A stretch of DNA of 64,000 nt from Aquipuribacter hungaricus (GTDB lineage: Bacteria; Actinomycetota; Actinomycetes; Actinomycetales; JBBAYJ01). Location of the stretch: the NCBI RefSeq assembly GCF_042663885.1, contig NZ_JBHSXV010000001.1; one strand, given 5' to 3'. Numbering within the stretch: the first letter of the stretch is position 1; the number at the start of each line of letters is the position of its first letter. The notes under the pieces were generated by a model. It searched no databases and had not been told where the DNA came from. It saw only the letters and a program-made list of their open reading frames with translations. This document shows, one piece after another, positions 63,440 to 64,000 of the stretch. The position numbers were made by a program, and so were the translations under genes.

Positions 63440-63887
63440 GGAAGACGTCGCCCGCTGTGGGGCCCTAGGCGCCGTCGTCCACCGTGCCCCTATTGGCCAC
63501 GCCTAGCCCGGTCGCGTTGTCCCCGGCCAGCAGGTCGGTGGTCCGCAGCGAGTCCGCACTGCGACCGAGGCACCCACTCGGGAACCAGAAGGACCACGAG
63601 TATCCGGACTGGTGAGGATGAAACGGTGGCCCTAATCAATACCAACGGGTTGACCTCGTAATGCGAAGGTCAAGGGTTCGACTTCCTTAGGTGGCTCCAC
63701 GGCAACGCGGCAGTTCATTCGCTCTCGGGAACGGTATGGGTCGGTCCAAGGGGCGATCAAGCCGAGGTGGTCCGCACCTGGTCCGCAGCGCGCTCGCATC
63801 GGGCTTGTTCGGGCGGTCTGCGAGGGCGTGGTCATCCGTGACTGGGGTGGCGTTGACGTCGAGCTTGCCCCAGCCACTGTGAGCCAC
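63440..63887. other. Intergenic right boundary region of the element
   Basis: About 450 bp between convergent genes. Apart from the 3' tRNA-Thr fragment at 63655-63699 no gene, terminator or repeat was recognised. Confidence 0.5.
63655..63699 (+). repeat. 3' fragment of a tRNA-Thr(CGT): probable attachment-site remnant
   Basis: 45 nt matching the second half of a tRNA: anticodon loop CTCGTAA (anticodon CGT), TGCGA, T-arm AAGGG-TTCGACT-TCCTT, acceptor strand AGGTGGC, discriminator T and CCA. No 5' half (expected GCCACCT and a D-arm) is present upstream. This is what an integrative element leaves at its distal end. It does not match the 3' end of the tRNA-Thr(TGT) at 35628-35700. Confidence 0.65.
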
Positions 63888-64000
63888 TCAGTCCAGGGCG
63901 ATGAGCTCGAGGAGCGCGTCGCGCAGCCGCACGTCCTCACGCGGCAGTCCGTCAAAGACCTCGGTGAGGAGCACCTCTGTCTGAAGGATGCAGTCGAGGC
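63888..64000 (-). CDS. C-terminal fragment of an unidentified protein (window edge)
   Basis: The minus strand reads open from the right edge to a TGA at 63888-63890. The last residues include TEVLLTEVFDGLPREDVRLR and then DALLELIALD, an acidic helical end. Too short for a family call; codon use looks coding. Confidence 0.4.
   Translation of the reverse strand, partial: LDCILQTEVLLTEVFDGLPREDVRLRDALLELIALD

Larger units (their letters stand above)
35701..63699. mobile_element. Putative integrative and conjugative element: AICE core, defence cargo and T4SS module
   Basis: Bounded on the left by tRNA-Thr(TGT) plus integrase and on the right by a 3' tRNA fragment. It contains integration (int, xis-like), replication (RepSA-like), DNA translocation (FtsK/TraSA-like), control (GntR, Pra-like, Nudix), defence-like cargo and a type IV secretion gene set. 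Shared GntR-type operators at both ends of the gene set support a single element. No exact direct repeat of the left tRNA end is found at the right edge, so the right limit is provisional. Confidence 0.65.

Noticed and set aside
35628..63699. Pairing of the tRNA-Thr(TGT) 3' end and the 63655-63699 fragment as attL/attR of one event
   Set aside because: Orientation fits, but beyond an 8-bp GGGTTCGA and a few anticodon-loop bases the sequences differ, and the fragment's acceptor strand (AGGTGGC) cannot pair with GCTGGCG.

Overview
The window is chromosomal DNA from a high-GC actinobacterium, probably of the Micrococcales or a close relative. The host genes are strongly GC-rich. They include a mycothiol synthase, a GlnR-type orphan regulator, a Ddn-type deazaflavin oxidoreductase and a surface protein ending in an LAQTG (class E sortase type) anchor. 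No species can be named from sequence reading alone.

Positions 1-35560 are host core and accessory genes: a partial membrane protein, glnR, mshD and ppk. A terminator and a three-unit PHO box then precede the high-affinity phosphate operon pstSCAB, so polyphosphate synthesis and phosphate uptake sit together. Next come cysS-rlmB, an SPFH protein, a DUF4032 kinase-like protein, an MsiK/UgpC-type sugar-importer ATPase, a complete dipeptide/oligopeptide ABC operon (dppABCDF type), an ABC-2 exporter pair and a Ser/Thr kinase whose reading frame appears broken. A YtfQ-YtfR-YtfT-YjfF type furanose importer follows, preceded by a LacI-family-like palindrome. Last are a P-loop kinase, a Ddn-like protein and a fibronectin-repeat surface protein.

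An intact tRNA-Thr(TGT) at 35628-35700 marks the left edge of an integrative element that appears to run to about 63.7 kb. Its left part is a pSAM2-like (AICE) core on the minus strand: tyrosine integrase, a 58-residue excisionase-like protein, a second HTH protein, a RepSA-type initiator, an FtsK/TraSA-type translocase, three small proteins and a Pra-type activator. A KorSA-type GntR repressor and a divergent Nudix protein complete it.

The middle of the element has clearly lower GC and looks like a defence cargo. It holds a PLD-nuclease/SF2-helicase protein, an overlapping type ISP-like adenine methylase, a protein with an ApeA-like HEPN motif, a 158-bp foldback and an unknown membrane-tail protein. 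The right part is a type IV secretion module with the same protein order as Gram-positive conjugation machines of the Tn916/pCW3 type: pilin-like, TcpE-like, VirB4, VirB6, VirB8/TcpC-like and NlpC/P60 lytic enzyme. Its VirB4 gene is frameshifted here. A second HEPN/coiled-coil protein closes the element.

A 13-bp motif (ACYTGTCTAGWYG) occurs at pra, at the GntR/Nudix divergent promoter and upstream of the T4SS operon. This suggests that one repressor governs replication/excision and the secretion channel. The right edge carries a 45-nt 3' fragment of a tRNA-Thr(CGT), which does not match the left tRNA and suggests a nested or second integration event. The window ends in the C-terminus of an unidentified minus-strand gene.
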